64,000 nt of DNA from NCBI GenBank assembly GCA_049515135.1, contig JBEKUJ010000002.1:248001-312000 (forward strand), read 5' to 3'. The first letter of the stretch is position 1. The number at the start of each line of letters is the position of its first letter. This DNA comes from Fen-1364 sp049515135 (lineage in GTDB: Bacteria > Spirochaetota > Spirochaetia > SZUA-6 > Fen-1364). Shown one piece after another: positions 25,839-34,700 of this stretch. The notes beneath the pieces are model-generated. The model was not told where the DNA came from. It saw only the letters and a program-made list of their open reading frames with translations, and made no database searches. The position numbers and the translations under genes are program-made.

Positions 25839-27314
25839 CTATGCCCCCAGCGAGGCTTCAGGGACAGGCTCGCCGCGGAGCATCTCGCGGTGGAACAGCT
25901 CAAGCCAGGCATCCAGCCTCGGAGGACGCGCGCCGAAGCCGGCCAGCTCCGATTCCGGCACCAGCGCCGCGCGCAGCCGGCCCAGGGACTCCGCCGCGAC
26001 GTCATACGGGGTGCGCGCCGTCTGCGACTCGTGCGCCCGGATTGCCTGGAGCTTGTGCTCGAAGGGCAGGCGCGGCACGGTGACGATCGTGTTGAAGTCT
26101 CCCCGGTTGAACAGGGCCCACGGTCCCTCGAAGTTCCAGACCTCGATACTGCGGGTGGCGCCGAGGAAACGGCGCAGCGTCGCGATGGCAATCCGCCGGC
26201 AGGCGATATGCGCGGGGTGGCTGTCCCGCACATGCGGCATGAACACCCAGTCGGGGTCCAGCTCTTCCACCAGCGCCAGGAGGATGGCGATGTCGCGCTC
26301 GGAGATGTCGTAGTTGCTGTCATAGAAGGGAAGCCGCAGAAACCGGGGCTCCGCGCCCAGGATGCGCGACTCCTTGACCACCTCCCCTTCGCGGATTGCA
26401 ATCCGCTCGCTCCTCTGCGTCCCGTAGATGAACGAGCGGTGACCGGTGCTCATGACGGCGGTGACGACCTGGCAGCGGGGGCTGAGCATCGCCATGGTCC
26501 CTCCCACGCTGATGGGCGCATCGTCGGGATGCGGGGAAATGACGAGGGCCCTGCGGCCCGTGGGCACGGAATCCGCGTCCATGATGAAAAGTCCCGAGTG
26601 AAACCCGCTGATCCGCTCTTTTCTCTCGATGCGCGAAAGAGCCCCCCCGTCCGCTATCAGGGTCACGTTCTCATGGCGCTGCAGGACGGAGATGGGGAGC
26701 GCCGGGTCGAAGCTCCCTTCCAAGAGTCGCTGCACGATCTCCGCGAGGTTGCGTCCCGCGGCGAACAGAAGGATCCTGGCCGCCATGCGAAGATCCGCCA
26801 GGCCGAGTGAAAAAGCCTTCTCCGCCCCCCAGCGCTCCCTGTTGGGGACTGAAACCATCCCCGCTCTGGATTCCAGGTTGGACCCCGTCACGTGGAACCC
26901 GATGTGCCCCCGGGAGTCCACAGAAAGGAGCGCGATGTCGATGCCGGCTACTCCGAGCCAGTTCGCGATCCGGGCCGTTTCATCCGCGTGGTTGTGCGTC
27001 GGGTTGAAGGCAACGACGTTCTCCGCGGGCACGGACAGGGGACCGAAGAGACGCTCATCAAGGACCGTTCGAAAAGGAGCGGCCATGGACTGACGAACCA
27101 GCTCGTCGAAGATGACGAAGCGCACGCGGGAGAAATCCACCAGCTCGGAACGGGCGCGCTCCACGAGGAGCCGATAGGCGCCAAACGCCGGGGTGCCGGC
27201 AAACACAGACACAATGATGTCAGGCTTGTCCTCCACTGCGGCAAGCAGGAGCGTAACGAGCTTCTGCTCCATGTTCAGCTCGTCACGGGCAGGGATGACA
27301 TGCACTGGGGCCAT
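25839..27314 (-). CDS. NagB-like / PIG-L deacetylase fusion protein
   Basis: A 491-residue two-domain protein. Residues 1-230 resemble glucosamine-6-phosphate deaminase (VRFVIFDELV for the first Asp; SRGHIGFHVTGSNL for the catalytic loop). In that loop the usual DGHI..FNE reads RGHI..FHV, so the ring-opening Asp and Glu equivalents are missing. Residues about 260-491 are a PIG-L/LmbE-type N-acetyl-sugar deacetylase with the zinc motif SPHPDDAPISVGG and HVRDSHPAH for the third ligand. It likely deacetylates an amino-sugar conjugate. It is followed after two bases by a small membrane protein gene. Confidence 0.82.
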   Translation of the reverse strand: MAPVHVIPARDELNMEQKLVTLLLAAVEDKPDIIVSVFAGTPAFGAYRLLVERARSELVDFSRVRFVIFDELVRQSMAAPFRTVLDERLFGPLSVPAENVVAFNPTHNHADETARIANWLGVAGIDIALLSVDSRGHIGFHVTGSNLESRAGMVSVPNRERWGAEKAFSLGLADLRMAARILLFAAGRNLAEIVQRLLEGSFDPALPISVLQRHENVTLIADGGALSRIERKERISGFHSGLFIMDADSVPTGRRALVISPHPDDAPISVGGTMAMLSPRCQVVTAVMSTGHRSFIYGTQRSERIAIREGEVVKESRILGAEPRFLRLPFYDSNYDISERDIAILLALVEELDPDWVFMPHVRDSHPAHIACRRIAIATLRRFLGATRSIEVWNFEGPWALFNRGDFNTIVTVPRLPFEHKLQAIRAHESQTARTPYDVAAESLGRLRAALVPESELAGFGARPPRLDAWLELFHREMLRGEPVPEASLGA

Positions 27315-27316
27315 GC

Positions 27317-27616
27317 TCAGCGGCTCCTCTTGCGGGAGAAGGCCACTATGAACCCGACGCCGGAGAAAAGAAGCGGAAGGTCAGCCAGCAGGATACGCAC
27401 AATCGGGATGCCGTGCCCGATCTCGGGCTCCGGTCCTAATATCCCGTAGCTCCTGAGGGTTGCCAGCACGATATCCGCGTAGGAGATGATGACGGCGATG
27501 ATGAGGAAAGTCCATGCCATTTCCCTGGTGCGCGACCACAGGAGAATGGCGCAAAAGGTCGCGAAAGCGCCAAACAGAAGGTGCGTTGCGTCGACGGAAA
27601 AAGCGGTAATGTCCAT
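27317..27616 (-). CDS. Small membrane protein, unknown function
   Basis: A 99-residue protein with three likely membrane helices (THLLFGAFATFCAILLW, WTFLIIAVIISYADIVL, LLADLPLLFSGVGFIVAF) and a basic C-terminus (SRKRSR). I do not recognise the family. The ATG at 27616 follows GGAGG at good spacing. It is two bases from the PIG-L fusion gene and two from the pseudo-aminotransferase gene, so all belong to one operon. Confidence 0.65.
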   Translation of the reverse strand: MDITAFSVDATHLLFGAFATFCAILLWSRTREMAWTFLIIAVIISYADIVLATLRSYGILGPEPEIGHGIPIVRILLADLPLLFSGVGFIVAFSRKRSR

Positions 27617-27618
27617 GG

Positions 27619-28464
27619 TCAGCCTCCGGGAATAGTTATGAACAGCTCGGCGGCGCGCCGGGCCTCCCCCGGGGAACACTCTCCCGGAAGAATGCTCGGT
27701 CCGGGATACTCAGGTGAGAGCAGAACGCCGGCCCGCAAAAACTCGGCAAAGACACGTGAGTACTCACCAGGGGCGAAGACGGCGCGCACGTACGGGCCGG
27801 TCCGCGCCCAGCGTGAGGAAGAATCCACGGCTCTCTGGATCACAGGGTCCCCCTGGAAAAGATGCCCCACCCGGCGCGGACTGCGTACCGCTGCAAGAGC
27901 CGATGATGCGCCGGCAAGCACGAAGCCGGGGAGGCGATCGGAGGCAGGGAGCCCAGCGGACGGTCCATCCGGGAAGCAGACGGGAGCCGGCGCGCCGCAG
28001 ACGGTCAGAGGAAGAATCGGCAGGACAGCGGCGCAGGCCGCCGCACCGGACTCCTCTTCCGGCAGGAAAGGCCGCCAGAAACACGCGCGCGGCCGCCCGC
28101 GGGGCACGGTATGGATGGCAGGATCATGCACGTCTGACGGGTCCACACGCATGCCCAGGAAGAGGGATACAGCCTCTAGGGCCCGCGGCAGGGAGGAAAA
28201 GAGACGGACGTTGCTCCGGGCGGGAAACATCGAGGCGATCACCCTGATCAGGCGCCCCTCCCAGACGGACGGGACTGCGGTGAGAAGCCCCTGCGAAAGA
28301 ACGGATTTCATCAGGGTGATCGTGGTCCCGCTGCGATGTCCCAGCAGCGCGCCGCCCCCGTCCCGGTAGAGGTCCAGATACCGCCCTCCCCTGGCGTCGT
28401 AGAGCCGGAAGCCCCGGGCCCGCTTGATGATGGGAACCACGTCGGCGTCCCGGCTAGTGTCCAT
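27619..28464 (-). CDS. Degenerate class III aminotransferase-like protein without PLP lysine
   Basis: A 281-residue protein whose opening, RARGFRLYDARGGRYLDLYR followed by DGGGALLGHR, resembles the start of class III PLP-dependent aminotransferases such as glutamate-1-semialdehyde mutase. The tail (RVFAEFLRAGVLLSPEYPG) also resembles their C-terminus. It is about 150 residues too short, and its only two lysines are at about residues 14 and 53, so no Schiff-base lysine exists. It is probably a non-catalytic PLP-fold relative. Start is the ATG at 28464, overlapping folE2 by 11 bases. Confidence 0.6.
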   Translation of the reverse strand: MDTSRDADVVPIIKRARGFRLYDARGGRYLDLYRDGGGALLGHRSGTTITLMKSVLSQGLLTAVPSVWEGRLIRVIASMFPARSNVRLFSSLPRALEAVSLFLGMRVDPSDVHDPAIHTVPRGRPRACFWRPFLPEEESGAAACAAVLPILPLTVCGAPAPVCFPDGPSAGLPASDRLPGFVLAGASSALAAVRSPRRVGHLFQGDPVIQRAVDSSSRWARTGPYVRAVFAPGEYSRVFAEFLRAGVLLSPEYPGPSILPGECSPGEARRAAELFITIPGG

Positions 28465-29242
28465 CGAGGCTCTTTGTGATGACGGCGTACGCGCTGTGGT
28501 TGTGGATGGACTCGAAGTTCTCCGCCTCGATGGTGTAGTAGCGCAGCCCGGGGAACGGGTCCAGGCGGAGCGCAACCTCGCGCACCACGTCCTCCACGAA
28601 CCGCGGGTTCTCGTAGGCGTGCTCGGTGATGAACTTTTCATCCTCCCGCTTGAGGAGAGTATACACGGGGCTGGAGGCCGATGTCTCTGCGATCTCGATG
28701 AGATCCTCTATCCAGATGAACTTCGTCATGCCGACGGTGATGGAGACCGTTCCCCGCTGATTGTGCGCGGATACGCGCGATATCTCCCGCGAGCATGGGC
28801 ACAGGGTGTGCACCGGCACGTCGACTCGGGTGGCAATCTCCAGATGCCGGGCGTAGCTTGCTGAGATCAGGCAGTCATAGGACATGGTGGATTCCAGTCC
28901 CGACGCCGGGGCCCTGGTGCGCAGGAAGAACGGGAACGCAATCTCGATATGCGATTCTTCCGCGCTCAGCGCCTCCTTGATGGACAGGAGAATGACATCC
29001 AGGGTGTGGTAGCTCACCTCGTTCTTGAACCTGTCCAGCACTTCGATGAGCCTGCTCATGTGCGTTCCGCGGTAGTTGTGCGGGAGGTTCACTGACAGGG
29101 AGAGGTTGGCCACCGTGTCCTGCTTCTCCCTGCTCTTGTCGCGGACGGTGATCGGATAGCGGATGTGGCGGATTCCCACCTTCTGGATTGGCGTGTTTCT
29201 GTAGTCAGGGCCTCCCTGAACGTCCTTCATCCCGTTTTCCAT
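28454..29242 (-). CDS. folE2: GTP cyclohydrolase IB (FolE2)
   Basis: Converts GTP to dihydroneopterin triphosphate for folate or queuosine-type deazapurines. The 262-residue protein has family marks: VNLPHNYRGTHMSRLIEVL near residue 55, FFLRTRAPASGLESTMSYDC, and the catalytic Cys in HTLCPCSREIS, with YENPRFVEDVVREVA later. FolE2 is the zinc-independent alternative to FolE. The ATG at 29242 is used here; ATG 29230 is possible. It sits between a helicase gene and the pseudo-aminotransferase in one minus-strand operon. Confidence 0.93.
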   Translation of the reverse strand: MENGMKDVQGGPDYRNTPIQKVGIRHIRYPITVRDKSREKQDTVANLSLSVNLPHNYRGTHMSRLIEVLDRFKNEVSYHTLDVILLSIKEALSAEESHIEIAFPFFLRTRAPASGLESTMSYDCLISASYARHLEIATRVDVPVHTLCPCSREISRVSAHNQRGTVSITVGMTKFIWIEDLIEIAETSASSPVYTLLKREDEKFITEHAYENPRFVEDVVREVALRLDPFPGLRYYTIEAENFESIHNHSAYAVITKSLDGH

Positions 29243-29244
29243 CC

Positions 29245-31335
29245 CTACTCGCCGAAGCTGATCCGTTCCAGCCGGGTGTATTTCGGCAGGAACTTCGCCA
29301 CCCTCCCCGATTCGAACCTCACCTGCACAAGCAGTGTCCCGTCAGTATACCATTTCCGCTCCACGACGCCGGGGCCGTACTCGTCGTGGTAGACTCCGGA
29401 TCCAACGGGGTACTGGTCGTCGGCAAAGGCCTCGCCTTCCTCCCCCACCCTCAGCGCCGCGCCCTCCGGGATCTCGTCGAGGAACCGGGACGGAGCCATG
29501 TCGGAGTAGCGTCCAAAGATCCGTCGTCGCCTGCACCAAGTGAGAATCAGCTTTTCACGGGCGCGCGTTATCCCGACGTAGAAAAGGCGTCTCTCCTCCT
29601 CCAGCTCCTCAGGCTCCCCCCAGGCGCTGGAAGAGTGCGGGAAGATCCCTTCCTCCAGACCCGTGATGATCACGCGGTCGAACTCGAGACCCTTGGTATT
29701 ATGGATCGTGATCAGGCTCACCTTGGCATCGGCATCGCCTGATGCCTTCTCATCCGCGGGGCTTGCCAGGGCCACGTCCTCGAGATAGCGCACCAGCTCC
29801 TCCGGCCCGGTCCCGTAGGAAGCCAGGTCGCTCACCATCTCTTCCAGGTTCTCCGACCGCGCCGTGCCGTCAGCGCGGTCCCGGCTGCGGTACAGCTCAT
29901 ACAACCCGGTGCGGGAGATCAGGGTCCTGGCGAGCTCGGAAAGCGGCGTGTCTCCAAGAGCGGATCCGGCCTCGTCGATAATGGCCAGCAGGTCCCGCAG
30001 TCCGGTCCGCGCCCGCGCGGGAAGGCCGGCGGTCAAGCGCCTGCAGGCTTCCACAAGCGTGCCCCCTCCCGCGCGCCACGCGCCGATGATCTTCTCAACG
30101 CTCGATTCCCCGATCCCTCGGCCCGGCTTGTTGGCTATCCGGCGGAAGCGAACCTCATCGTTGGGGTTTGCGAGGAGCGACAGGTACGCCACTGCGTCCT
30201 TGACCTCCTCCCGGGAATAGAAACCCGTTGTTCCGATCAGGCGGAAAGGGATGCGCTTCTCCCGGAAGGACCTCTCGAAATGCAGGGATTGCGCATTCAT
30301 GCGGTACAGGATTGCCGTTTCGCCGGAAAACCCGTCCCGGACGATCCGGGAGCACAGCTCCGCCTCTTCCTCCTGGTCTTCAAGGCAGTACACGGTGGGT
30401 TGCTCCCCGCTCGCCTTGTTCGTCCAGAGCGTCTTCCCAAGCCTGCCCGCGTTGTTGCTGACGACCGCCGATGCGATGTCCAGGATGGGCTGCGTGGAGC
30501 GGTAGTTTCTCTCCAGACGGATTATCGTGGTGCCCGGGAAGACATCGGGGAACGTGAGTATGTTTCCCACCTCAGCCCCGCGGAAGCGATAGATGGACTG
30601 GTCATCGTCCCCCACCACGCAGAGGTAGGTTTCAGGACGCCACAGCTCCTTCAACAGCTCGAACTGCGCGATATTTGAGTCCTGGTACTCATCCACCAGA
30701 ACGACCCGGAACCTCTGACGCGTGTGCTCGCGCACCTCGGGATGGCCGCGCATGAGACGGATGGGCAGAAGGATCAGGTCGCCGAAATCGACGTTTCCCG
30801 TTTTCCGAAGAGCCGTCTCGTATCTGCGGTAACTTTCAGGATCGCAGCCATGACGCCGTATCTCATCGATCGGGGCGTCCACGCCGATAGCGAAGTCCTT
30901 GAGCCGGCTGATCTGGTTGTAGGTCTGACGCAGGGACCCCTTGTCCTCCGCCTTCTCCAGGCAGCCTTTCAGGAGGGTCAGGGAATCATCCTCGTCATAA
31001 ATGTGAAAATGAGGGCTCAGCCCGGCGCGCTCGGCGTTGACGCGGAGGAACCACGCGCCGAAGGAATGGAACGTTCGTATCATGACATCCTTTGCGCCAG
31101 GGACCAACGCAAGGACGCGGCTTTTCATCTCCTGCGCCGCCTTGTTGGTGAAGGTGACCGCGAGAATGGAGCGCGGGCTCAGGCCGACCCGCTGGACAAG
31201 CCAGGCGATCTTTGTCGTGATGACCCGCGTCTTTCCCGAGCCGGCGCCGGCAAGGATGAGAAGGGGGCCTCCCTGGTGGATGACTGCCTCTCTCTGCTCG
31301 GGGTTGAGGTCCTGAAACCAGGAGGGGTCACTCAT
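29245..31335 (-). CDS. pcrA: UvrD/PcrA-type DNA helicase
   Basis: A 3'-5' superfamily 1A helicase for repair and replication-fork maintenance. Motifs in order: Q-motif LNPEQREAV, Walker A AGAGSGKT, motif Ia TFTNKAAQEMK, Walker B VLVDEYQDSN, motif III VGDDDQSIYRFRGA, motif IV LERNYRS, motif V ITIHNTKGLEFDRVI, motif VI VGITRAREKL. The C-terminal 50 residues form a Tudor-like PcrA tail (DEYGPGVVERKWY). Start is the ATG at 31335 after GGCGGAG; 696 residues. It overlaps rimO by eight bases. uvrD and pcrA cannot be told apart here. Confidence 0.92.
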   Translation of the reverse strand: MSDPSWFQDLNPEQREAVIHQGGPLLILAGAGSGKTRVITTKIAWLVQRVGLSPRSILAVTFTNKAAQEMKSRVLALVPGAKDVMIRTFHSFGAWFLRVNAERAGLSPHFHIYDEDDSLTLLKGCLEKAEDKGSLRQTYNQISRLKDFAIGVDAPIDEIRRHGCDPESYRRYETALRKTGNVDFGDLILLPIRLMRGHPEVREHTRQRFRVVLVDEYQDSNIAQFELLKELWRPETYLCVVGDDDQSIYRFRGAEVGNILTFPDVFPGTTIIRLERNYRSTQPILDIASAVVSNNAGRLGKTLWTNKASGEQPTVYCLEDQEEEAELCSRIVRDGFSGETAILYRMNAQSLHFERSFREKRIPFRLIGTTGFYSREEVKDAVAYLSLLANPNDEVRFRRIANKPGRGIGESSVEKIIGAWRAGGGTLVEACRRLTAGLPARARTGLRDLLAIIDEAGSALGDTPLSELARTLISRTGLYELYRSRDRADGTARSENLEEMVSDLASYGTGPEELVRYLEDVALASPADEKASGDADAKVSLITIHNTKGLEFDRVIITGLEEGIFPHSSSAWGEPEELEEERRLFYVGITRAREKLILTWCRRRRIFGRYSDMAPSRFLDEIPEGAALRVGEEGEAFADDQYPVGSGVYHDEYGPGVVERKWYTDGTLLVQVRFESGRVAKFLPKYTRLERISFGE

Positions 31336-32650
31336 CGACGGGCTCCGCCTCGAGGTCCACTCCGTTTCTGCGTATGACCCGCGTGCGCACCCACTGCCCC
31401 GGGAGGAAGCTCTTTCGCACCACCACCAGGCCGTCCACGTCAGGGGCGTGCAGGTACGCCCTGCCAATGCTCATGTCCTCCCCGGCAACCCTCTCCTCCA
31501 CAAGGACATCGAGGGTCTGTCCGACCCGGGCATCGAGTGAAGCCTTGGTGATGGGAGTCTGACATCTTTCCACTTCATGAAGCCGGCTTTCGGCAACCGC
31601 CTTCGTCACGCGATCCTTCATGGAGTAAGCGGGCGTGCCTTCCTCCCGGGAGTACGTGAAGGCTCCGAGCCAGTCGAAACGCGCCGCGCGCTGGAAATCG
31701 AGGAGAAGCCGGAAATCCGCTTCTGATTCGCCCGGGAATCCCAAGAGAAAAGTGGACCGGATCACCGCCTGCGGAAGCCTGCTGCGGATCTCCCGCAGCA
31801 GGGCAAGGTTCGCCTCCGGTTCTCCCCTTCGACCCATGGCGCGCAGGATTTGCGGAGACCCGTGCTGGAACGGCAGGTCGAAGTACGGGAGAAAGCGCCG
31901 GTCAGCGCTCATGACGTCCAGGATGGCCCTGGGGAACCGGTCGGGATGGATGTACAGCAGCCTCACCCAGAATTGTCCGGCCAGTGAGGCAACTTCCTGC
32001 AGCAGCTGCGGCAGCTGCGGGCCGCCCCGATCCAACCCGAAGCTCCCGAGGTCCTGGGCGATGAAGATCAGCTCTCTCACGTTGCGACGGAGCAGCCCCC
32101 GGATCTCCTCCAGGATCGACTCGATGGGTCTGCTGACGAGATCGCCCCGGATCAAAGGGATGGCGCAGTAGGTGCAGCGGTTCGCGCACCCTTCCGCGAT
32201 TTTCACATAGGCGGTCCCGGGAAACGACAAAAGGCGGGTCCTCTCCAGGCGGCGTGGATAGGCATCTCTGCGGTCGCTGCGGCGCCGGGTCTCCACGAGG
32301 TCCACGATCGCGGCAGGGTCCTTGTTGCCGAGGAAACCGTCGAGCTCTGGAAGCTGGTTGGCGAGCTCCCTGCCATAGCGCTCAGTCAGGCAGCCAACCA
32401 TGATGACCTTCTTCCCGGGGAAACGGGCCTTGAGCTCGAGGGTCGTCTCGATTGATTCCTTCTTGGCGGGAGAAATGAAACCGCAGGTGTTGACGATGAG
32501 GACTTCGGCGGCTTCCGGGCTTTCTGAGAGGGACCAGCCCTCCCTCCGGAGGGCGGCAATCATCAGCTCTGAATCGACCTGGTTCTTTGCGCATCCCAGG
32601 CTCTCGATGTGGAAGGAACGGGAGCGGCTGGTTCGGGAGCTTCCTGGCAC
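31328..32650 (-). CDS. rimO: Ribosomal protein S12 methylthiotransferase
   Basis: Radical-SAM enzyme that methylthiolates an Asp of ribosomal protein S12. The N-terminal UPF0004 domain begins SLGCAKNQVDSE with NTCGFI and VGCLTERY supplying the auxiliary-cluster Cys. The radical-SAM motif is CANRCTYCAIP, and a TRAM domain closes the protein. SLGCAKN and GFLGNKD favour RimO over MiaB. I chose GTG 32650 (440 residues, AAAGG upstream, seven bases after rodZ); an ATG at 32686 would overlap rodZ by 29 bases. Confidence 0.88.
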   Translation of the reverse strand: MPGSSRTSRSRSFHIESLGCAKNQVDSELMIAALRREGWSLSESPEAAEVLIVNTCGFISPAKKESIETTLELKARFPGKKVIMVGCLTERYGRELANQLPELDGFLGNKDPAAIVDLVETRRRSDRRDAYPRRLERTRLLSFPGTAYVKIAEGCANRCTYCAIPLIRGDLVSRPIESILEEIRGLLRRNVRELIFIAQDLGSFGLDRGGPQLPQLLQEVASLAGQFWVRLLYIHPDRFPRAILDVMSADRRFLPYFDLPFQHGSPQILRAMGRRGEPEANLALLREIRSRLPQAVIRSTFLLGFPGESEADFRLLLDFQRAARFDWLGAFTYSREEGTPAYSMKDRVTKAVAESRLHEVERCQTPITKASLDARVGQTLDVLVEERVAGEDMSIGRAYLHAPDVDGLVVVRKSFLPGQWVRTRVIRRNGVDLEAEPVDE

Positions 32651-32657
32651 TGTGCCT

Positions 32658-33803
32658 TTAGTAGAGCGCCGTGATTTCGAGGACATATCCGGCCGCCGCC
32701 GCATCCTTGCGCCAGGCGACCTTCCGGGTGGCAACCTCTCCGAGCGCGCCCAGCTCGAAATCCCGGTCATCCACCCGCATCCGCGCAGCGCCGGCGTTGG
32801 ACAGCCAGATCGTAACCTGTCTCTGGACGGCTTCGATGCTGAACTGCTCGCCTTTCTGGAAGAAGCGGTCCTCCCGATCCTTGTCATCGACCAGGAAGCG
32901 GAACAGACAGTCTCCCTTGAAGGCGAAGGCAAGGGTGAACGGGGTTGCTGCGGCGTTCCGTGTGAGCGTCACGGGCGCAAAGTCGCCGCTTCGCATGGGA
33001 GGTGTCGTTGAGGCCGTTAGAACTGCCTTGGCGCCGGTGTCCGTGGCCTGGCCCGCAGCCGCCGGGTTGGCAGCGCCGGCAGAGGTGTCCACCGGCTGGC
33101 CCGCGGTCCGATAGAGCCCGAGGTTGACGCGCACCTGAGGGGAGGTGCGGTCCACATCGTTCCAGACCACCTTGATGTCGGCGGAGGAATCCCCCTGCAG
33201 GTCGATATACCTCTCCTTGCCGAGGCTGAGATCCACCGTGCCGCCAGGCACTTTGAGGGTGAGGGTGTCGCCGATTGCCCCCACCTGAATCTGGTACGTC
33301 TTGCCGGAGAGAGGGACGCTGATGACGTCTCCGGTGGCAAACCACATTGTCCGCACCTCGTCCTGGAAAACGAACTCGTTGTGCGTTCCGCCCTGAGACG
33401 TGGACAAGGCGTGCGCTGTGCCTACACTGCGTGAGGCGGCCCGATAGATGAGGTAGCCGGTGGCGGCCAGAATGAGCACGGCGGCAACCGCGGCCACCAC
33501 CACCAGGAGCGGCGGGTACTTGGGCCGGGATTCCAGGAGCTCGCTCATGGGAAGGGGCTGCTCCTGGATCTTGATGTTACGGTAGATGGCAATCAGTTCC
33601 TCGGGGTTCAGGCCGAGGTATTCCGAATAGTTGCGGAGAAAGCCCATGACGTATGTTTCGCCGGGGAAAACGGAAAAGTCCTCGTCCTCCAATGCCTTCA
33701 GGAACCGCTTCGCCACGTGCGTGTCACGGGCAATCTGCTCTATGGTCAGGTTGTTTCGCTCACGGGCCAGACGAAGCTTCTCCCCGATGGATTCCATAGG
33801 CAT
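32658..33803 (-). CDS. RodZ-like helix-turn-helix membrane protein
   Basis: Residues 5-75 form the RodZ-type HTH (IGEKLRLARERNNLTIEQIA, then FPGETYVMGFLRNYSEYLGL). A membrane helix (YPPLLVVVAAVAAVLILAAT) follows near residue 100, then about 250 periplasmic residues including the beta-rich DUF4115-like portion. RodZ proteins link MreB to the membrane and help set rod or helical cell shape. Start is ATG 33803, overlapping the LolA-like stop (TGATG); ATG 33797 is an alternative. Co-transcription with an envelope lipoprotein gene fits an envelope role. Confidence 0.8.
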   Translation of the reverse strand: MPMESIGEKLRLARERNNLTIEQIARDTHVAKRFLKALEDEDFSVFPGETYVMGFLRNYSEYLGLNPEELIAIYRNIKIQEQPLPMSELLESRPKYPPLLVVVAAVAAVLILAATGYLIYRAASRSVGTAHALSTSQGGTHNEFVFQDEVRTMWFATGDVISVPLSGKTYQIQVGAIGDTLTLKVPGGTVDLSLGKERYIDLQGDSSADIKVVWNDVDRTSPQVRVNLGLYRTAGQPVDTSAGAANPAAAGQATDTGAKAVLTASTTPPMRSGDFAPVTLTRNAAATPFTLAFAFKGDCLFRFLVDDKDREDRFFQKGEQFSIEAVQRQVTIWLSNAGAARMRVDDRDFELGALGEVATRKVAWRKDAAAAGYVLEITALY

Positions 33804-34480
33804 CACTCTTCCGGATCGAAGAGCCAGTCGGAGATGACATTCGCGTACGGAGGGGGGTCGTACTTGAACCGTTCGTCCGGCACGCCCTGGTTGATTCGAA
33901 TGTTCGCGATGTCCATCGTGATCTTGTCCCCGTTCTCCTCGGTCCCCTCGATCCTCCTGATGAGCTGGTCCCTGACCGAAACGGTGAGCTGGCTGAAGCC
34001 CGCGGTGCCATGGGACGTCAGCTTGAGCTTCACCACCATCTCCCGCGAGCCGTCCTCCAGCGGCACGGGAGCCGGCCCGGTCAGGTACGCCATATTGTAG
34101 TTGCGTTGAAGGATGGTGAGCCCCTGGCTGCTGGCGAGGTTCTCGATCTGTGCGGCGCTCTTCTTCTTGTACTTCTGCTCGAGGACCACTTCGTATTGCG
34201 GAGAGTAGAACGTGAGCGTCTCTCCGTCGAAGACGACCACCTGGCCCTTCGGGTCATCGAAATCGATCCGCAGAAAGAACGGCGACTTGTAGGAGATCTT
34301 CCCGTGTGACGATGTTTTCCCCTGCGCGATCGTGATTACCGCTTCATAGTCCTTGACGGCCGCGAAGCTTGCTGAAAGCGTGGCGAAAAACTTCTCCGCG
34401 GATACCATCTCCTGCCCGAACGATAGAGAAGCAATGAACAGGAGAAAAAAAGTGGGAATGAAAGCTTTTCTGCTCAACAA
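33803..34480 (-). CDS. LolA-like outer-membrane lipoprotein-sorting protein
   Basis: A 225-residue secreted protein. The N-terminus LLSRKAFIPTFFLLFIASLS, ending FGQ, is a signal peptide. The mature part has the LolA beta-barrel pattern: FFATLSASFAAVKDYEAVIT, then SPFFLRIDFDDPKGQVVVFDG and ETLTFYSPQYEVVLEQK. LolA carries lipoproteins across the periplasm. The start is a TTG at 34480 (or 34477) after AAAGGG, because the first in-frame ATG would remove the signal peptide. It leads the lolA-rodZ-rimO-pcrA-folE2 operon. A repeat-rich 220-base gap lies upstream. Confidence 0.75.
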   Translation of the reverse strand: MLSRKAFIPTFFLLFIASLSFGQEMVSAEKFFATLSASFAAVKDYEAVITIAQGKTSSHGKISYKSPFFLRIDFDDPKGQVVVFDGETLTFYSPQYEVVLEQKYKKKSAAQIENLASSQGLTILQRNYNMAYLTGPAPVPLEDGSREMVVKLKLTSHGTAGFSQLTVSVRDQLIRRIEGTEENGDKITMDIANIRINQGVPDERFKYDPPPYANVISDWLFDPEE

Positions 34481-34562
34481 GTGCCCTTTTACCGATCCCC
34501 GCGTGCGCAAGGTTCGCCCGTCAGACTGGTACCATACTATCGATGGGCCTCCCTTTGTCAAG

Positions 34563-34690
34563 CGTAGCCCTAGCACGCGAAACGCGTGCGGGGGATGGCG
34601 AGGTCGGCCCCGCCGCGCTCTGCGGGGTTGCGCGGCGGGGAGGGCCGAAAGGCCGACCGTAGCCCTAGCACGCGGAACGCGTGCGGGGGA
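34563..34690. repeat. 33-base direct repeats flanking a compound hairpin (copy c)
   Basis: Two 33-base direct repeats (34563-34595 and 34658-34690) differ at one base. Each contains a hairpin, GCACGCG-AAA-CGCGTGC and GCACGCG-GAA-CGCGTGC. Between them is copy c of the dispersed hairpin family: GGTCGGCC (34602-34609) pairs with GGCCGACC (34651-34658), and CCCCGCCGCGC pairs with GCGCGGCGGGG inside; GGCC-GAAA-GGCC forms a third small stem. The block fills the gap between the lolA-like leader and the TPR gene end. Confidence 0.75.
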
Positions 34691-34700
34691 GGGGAGAGGT

